From Thermoplasmata archaeon (GTDB lineage Archaea; Thermoplasmatota; Thermoplasmata; Lutacidiplasmatales; UBA184): 7,793 nucleotides of DNA. The first letter of the stretch is position 1, and each line of letters opens with the position of its first letter. Below the pieces are notes generated by a model that was not told the DNA's origin, searched no databases, and saw only the letters and a program-made list of their open reading frames with translations. Location of the stretch: NCBI GenBank assembly GCA_030040755.1, contig JASHTC010000225.1:1-7793 (forward strand). The letters run 5' to 3'. Shown here one piece after another: positions 6,454 through 7,793 of the stretch. Both the position numbers and the translations under genes were made by a program.

Positions 6454-6474
6454 GCACCCCGGGCTCCGGACGCC

Positions 6475-6831
6475 GTGACCTCCCTCAAGGGATTGCTGGA
6501 GGCGCTCGCCCCGGAGATCGAGCAGGAGTTGCAGCGACATCTCCGGGGGTTCTTCGGCGCCTTCATTCGTGCCTACCTTCCGCAGCACTGGTCGTTCGTG
6601 ACCGAGGAGGGGACCGACACCGTGCGGATCGACCCGTCCGGCGCGGTCACGGTCCTCGGGGGCGCGGTTCCGGCCCCCGACGTCACGGTCCAGGGACCCC
6701 GGGAGCGGCTCGAGCAGGTCCTCTCGAAACGGGAGAAACGGGCGGGGAAGGTCCCGGACCTCGCGGTCGTCGCCCACACCGCCCGGGGGCGCGCGGCGTT
6801 GGAGCAGGTCCGGGCCCGCTTCGGGTTGTAA
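6475..6831 (+). CDS. Small SCP2-like protein (tentative; function unknown)
   Basis: The 118-residue product begins at GTG; the TATA element just upstream supports this start. An N-terminal amphipathic helical region (about 1-36) contains LEALAPEIEQELQRHLRGFF (8-27). A beta-rich middle follows (SFVTEEGTDTVRIDPSGAVT at 40-59), then APDVTVQGPRERLEQVLSKR (67-86) and a C-terminal helix (about 104-116). A beta strand with a DVTV-type segment leading into a helix that starts with xGPRERLEQVL resembles SCP2 sterol-carrier-like proteins, which bind lipids or fatty acyl chains; I cannot confirm this by eye. There is no signal peptide or membrane segment. The gene diverges from the biotin operon and converges on ribH with a 7-nt gap. 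Confidence 0.7.
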   Translation: MTSLKGLLEALAPEIEQELQRHLRGFFGAFIRAYLPQHWSFVTEEGTDTVRIDPSGAVTVLGGAVPAPDVTVQGPRERLEQVLSKREKRAGKVPDLAVVAHTARGRAALEQVRARFGL

Positions 6832-6835
6832 CCCG
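6822..6835. repeat. Short inverted repeat at the convergent SCP2-like/ribH ends
   Basis: CGGGTT-GT-AACCCG: 6-nt arms around a 2-nt centre, spanning the TAA stop of the plus-strand gene and reaching into the 7-nt gap before the ribH stop. It could be a two-way transcription end signal, but the arms are short and there is no T-run. Confidence 0.3.
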
Positions 6836-6838
6836 GGA

Positions 6839-7294
6839 CTACCCGCTCGCCCCGAGCTCCCGCAGGCGGCGGACCATCTTGACCACGGCCCGGACCGCGT
6901 TCGCCGCGTTCTCGATCCGGTCCTGCGCCTGGAGCCGAGTCTCGCCGGGTCCCGAGATGCCGAGCCCGAGCGGCTTTCCGTGCTCGACGGAAAGGTCGAT
7001 CAGCTTGCGCGCCGCCTGGTTCATCACGACCTCGTCGTGGTCCGTCTCTCCCTCGATCACCGCGCCGACGGCGACGACCCCGTCCACGTCCGCGCGGCGG
7101 AAGAGCTCCTGGACCGCGAGGGGGATGTCGTAGACGCCCGGGGTCTTGACGACGGGGCCGAGCTTCGCCCCGAGGAACCCGACCTCCTCCTTCGCGCGCT
7201 CGAGCATCAGGAGCGTCACGTCGTAGTTGAACTCGCTCGCCACGATCGCCACCCGCACGTCCGCCTGGTCCGAACCGCCCCGTTGCTTCGCCAT
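6839..7294 (-). CDS. ribH: 6,7-dimethyl-8-ribityllumazine synthase
   Basis: RibH condenses 5-amino-6-ribitylaminouracil with 3,4-dihydroxy-2-butanone 4-phosphate to give the lumazine substrate of riboflavin synthase. The 151-residue product matches the family length. Motifs in order are VAIVASEFNYDV (15-26), with F22/N23 at the substrate pocket; TPGVYDIPLA (51-60); AVGAVIEGETDHDEV (75-89), with H86 as the expected catalytic His; and GISGPGETRLQAQDR (112-126). The ATG at 7294 has an SD six nt upstream. The frame stays open further upstream over the ribC 3' end, but that part is not conserved. The gene follows ribC by 29 nt on the same strand, giving the last two steps of riboflavin synthesis together, and converges with the SCP2-like gene. 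Confidence 0.96.
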   Translation of the reverse strand: MAKQRGGSDQADVRVAIVASEFNYDVTLLMLERAKEEVGFLGAKLGPVVKTPGVYDIPLAVQELFRRADVDGVVAVGAVIEGETDHDEVVMNQAARKLIDLSVEHGKPLGLGISGPGETRLQAQDRIENAANAVRAVVKMVRRLRELGASG

Positions 7295-7300
7295 CGTTGT

Positions 7301-7305
7301 TCTCC
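7301..7305 (-). promoter_or_regulatory. Shine-Dalgarno of ribH
   Basis: GGAGA on the minus strand, six nt before the ATG at 7294, within the 29-nt ribC-ribH gap. It selects this ATG. Confidence 0.6.
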
Positions 7306-7323
7306 GAAAGGACCGTGAGTTCC

Positions 7324-7793
<470 letters not shown>

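Overview
The window looks like high-GC archaeal chromosome. Four things support this. The riboflavin synthase is the archaeal (MJ1184-type) enzyme, which is unrelated to the bacterial one. Short TATA-like elements sit about 26-30 nt upstream of several start codons that lack a Shine-Dalgarno (SD) site, the pattern of leaderless archaeal transcripts. The RtcB ligase is a close match to archaeal homologues. Long spurious antisense reading frames are common, as expected at this GC content. A high-GC Thermoplasmatota lineage is a guess from gene style only; nothing here fixes the phylum.

Layout, left to right. (1) The N-terminal 214 codons of rtcB on the minus strand, cut by the left edge. (2) A 124-nt divergent intergenic region, then two small plus-strand membrane-protein genes (769-1113 and 1126-1590), one with a C-terminal zinc ribbon and one with a proline/alanine-rich acidic tail. 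(3) A compact minus-strand operon read from 6387 down to 1574: VOC-fold protein, biotin protein ligase (birA), carboxyltransferase of the PccB/MmdA (12S) type, pyruvate/oxaloacetate carboxyltransferase of the 5S/PycB type, and a separate biotin carboxyl carrier protein (1.3S/BCCP). (4) A divergent 87-nt promoter region and a small plus-strand protein (6475-6831) resembling SCP2-type lipid-binding proteins. (5) A minus-strand riboflavin pair, ribC (5' end cut by the right edge) followed by ribH.

The biotin operon is the centre of interest. It encodes an acyl-CoA carboxyltransferase, a keto-acid carboxyltransferase, the shared biotin carrier and the ligase that biotinylates it. It has no biotin carboxylase subunit and no membrane Na+-pump subunit. 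Both ends of the operon are inside the window, so the absence is real for this locus. That subunit set is what methylmalonyl-CoA:pyruvate transcarboxylase needs: the 12S part takes CO2 from methylmalonyl-CoA, biotin carries it, and the 5S part gives it to pyruvate to form oxaloacetate. The alternative is that a biotin carboxylase encoded elsewhere makes these subunits into separate propionyl-CoA/acetyl-CoA and pyruvate carboxylases.

Translation signals are mixed. Genes that begin transcripts (rtcB, the VOC gene, the SCP2-like gene) show a TATA-like box and no SD. Most genes inside operons (5S, BCCP, ribH, the second membrane gene, probably birA) have an SD motif at ordinary spacing.
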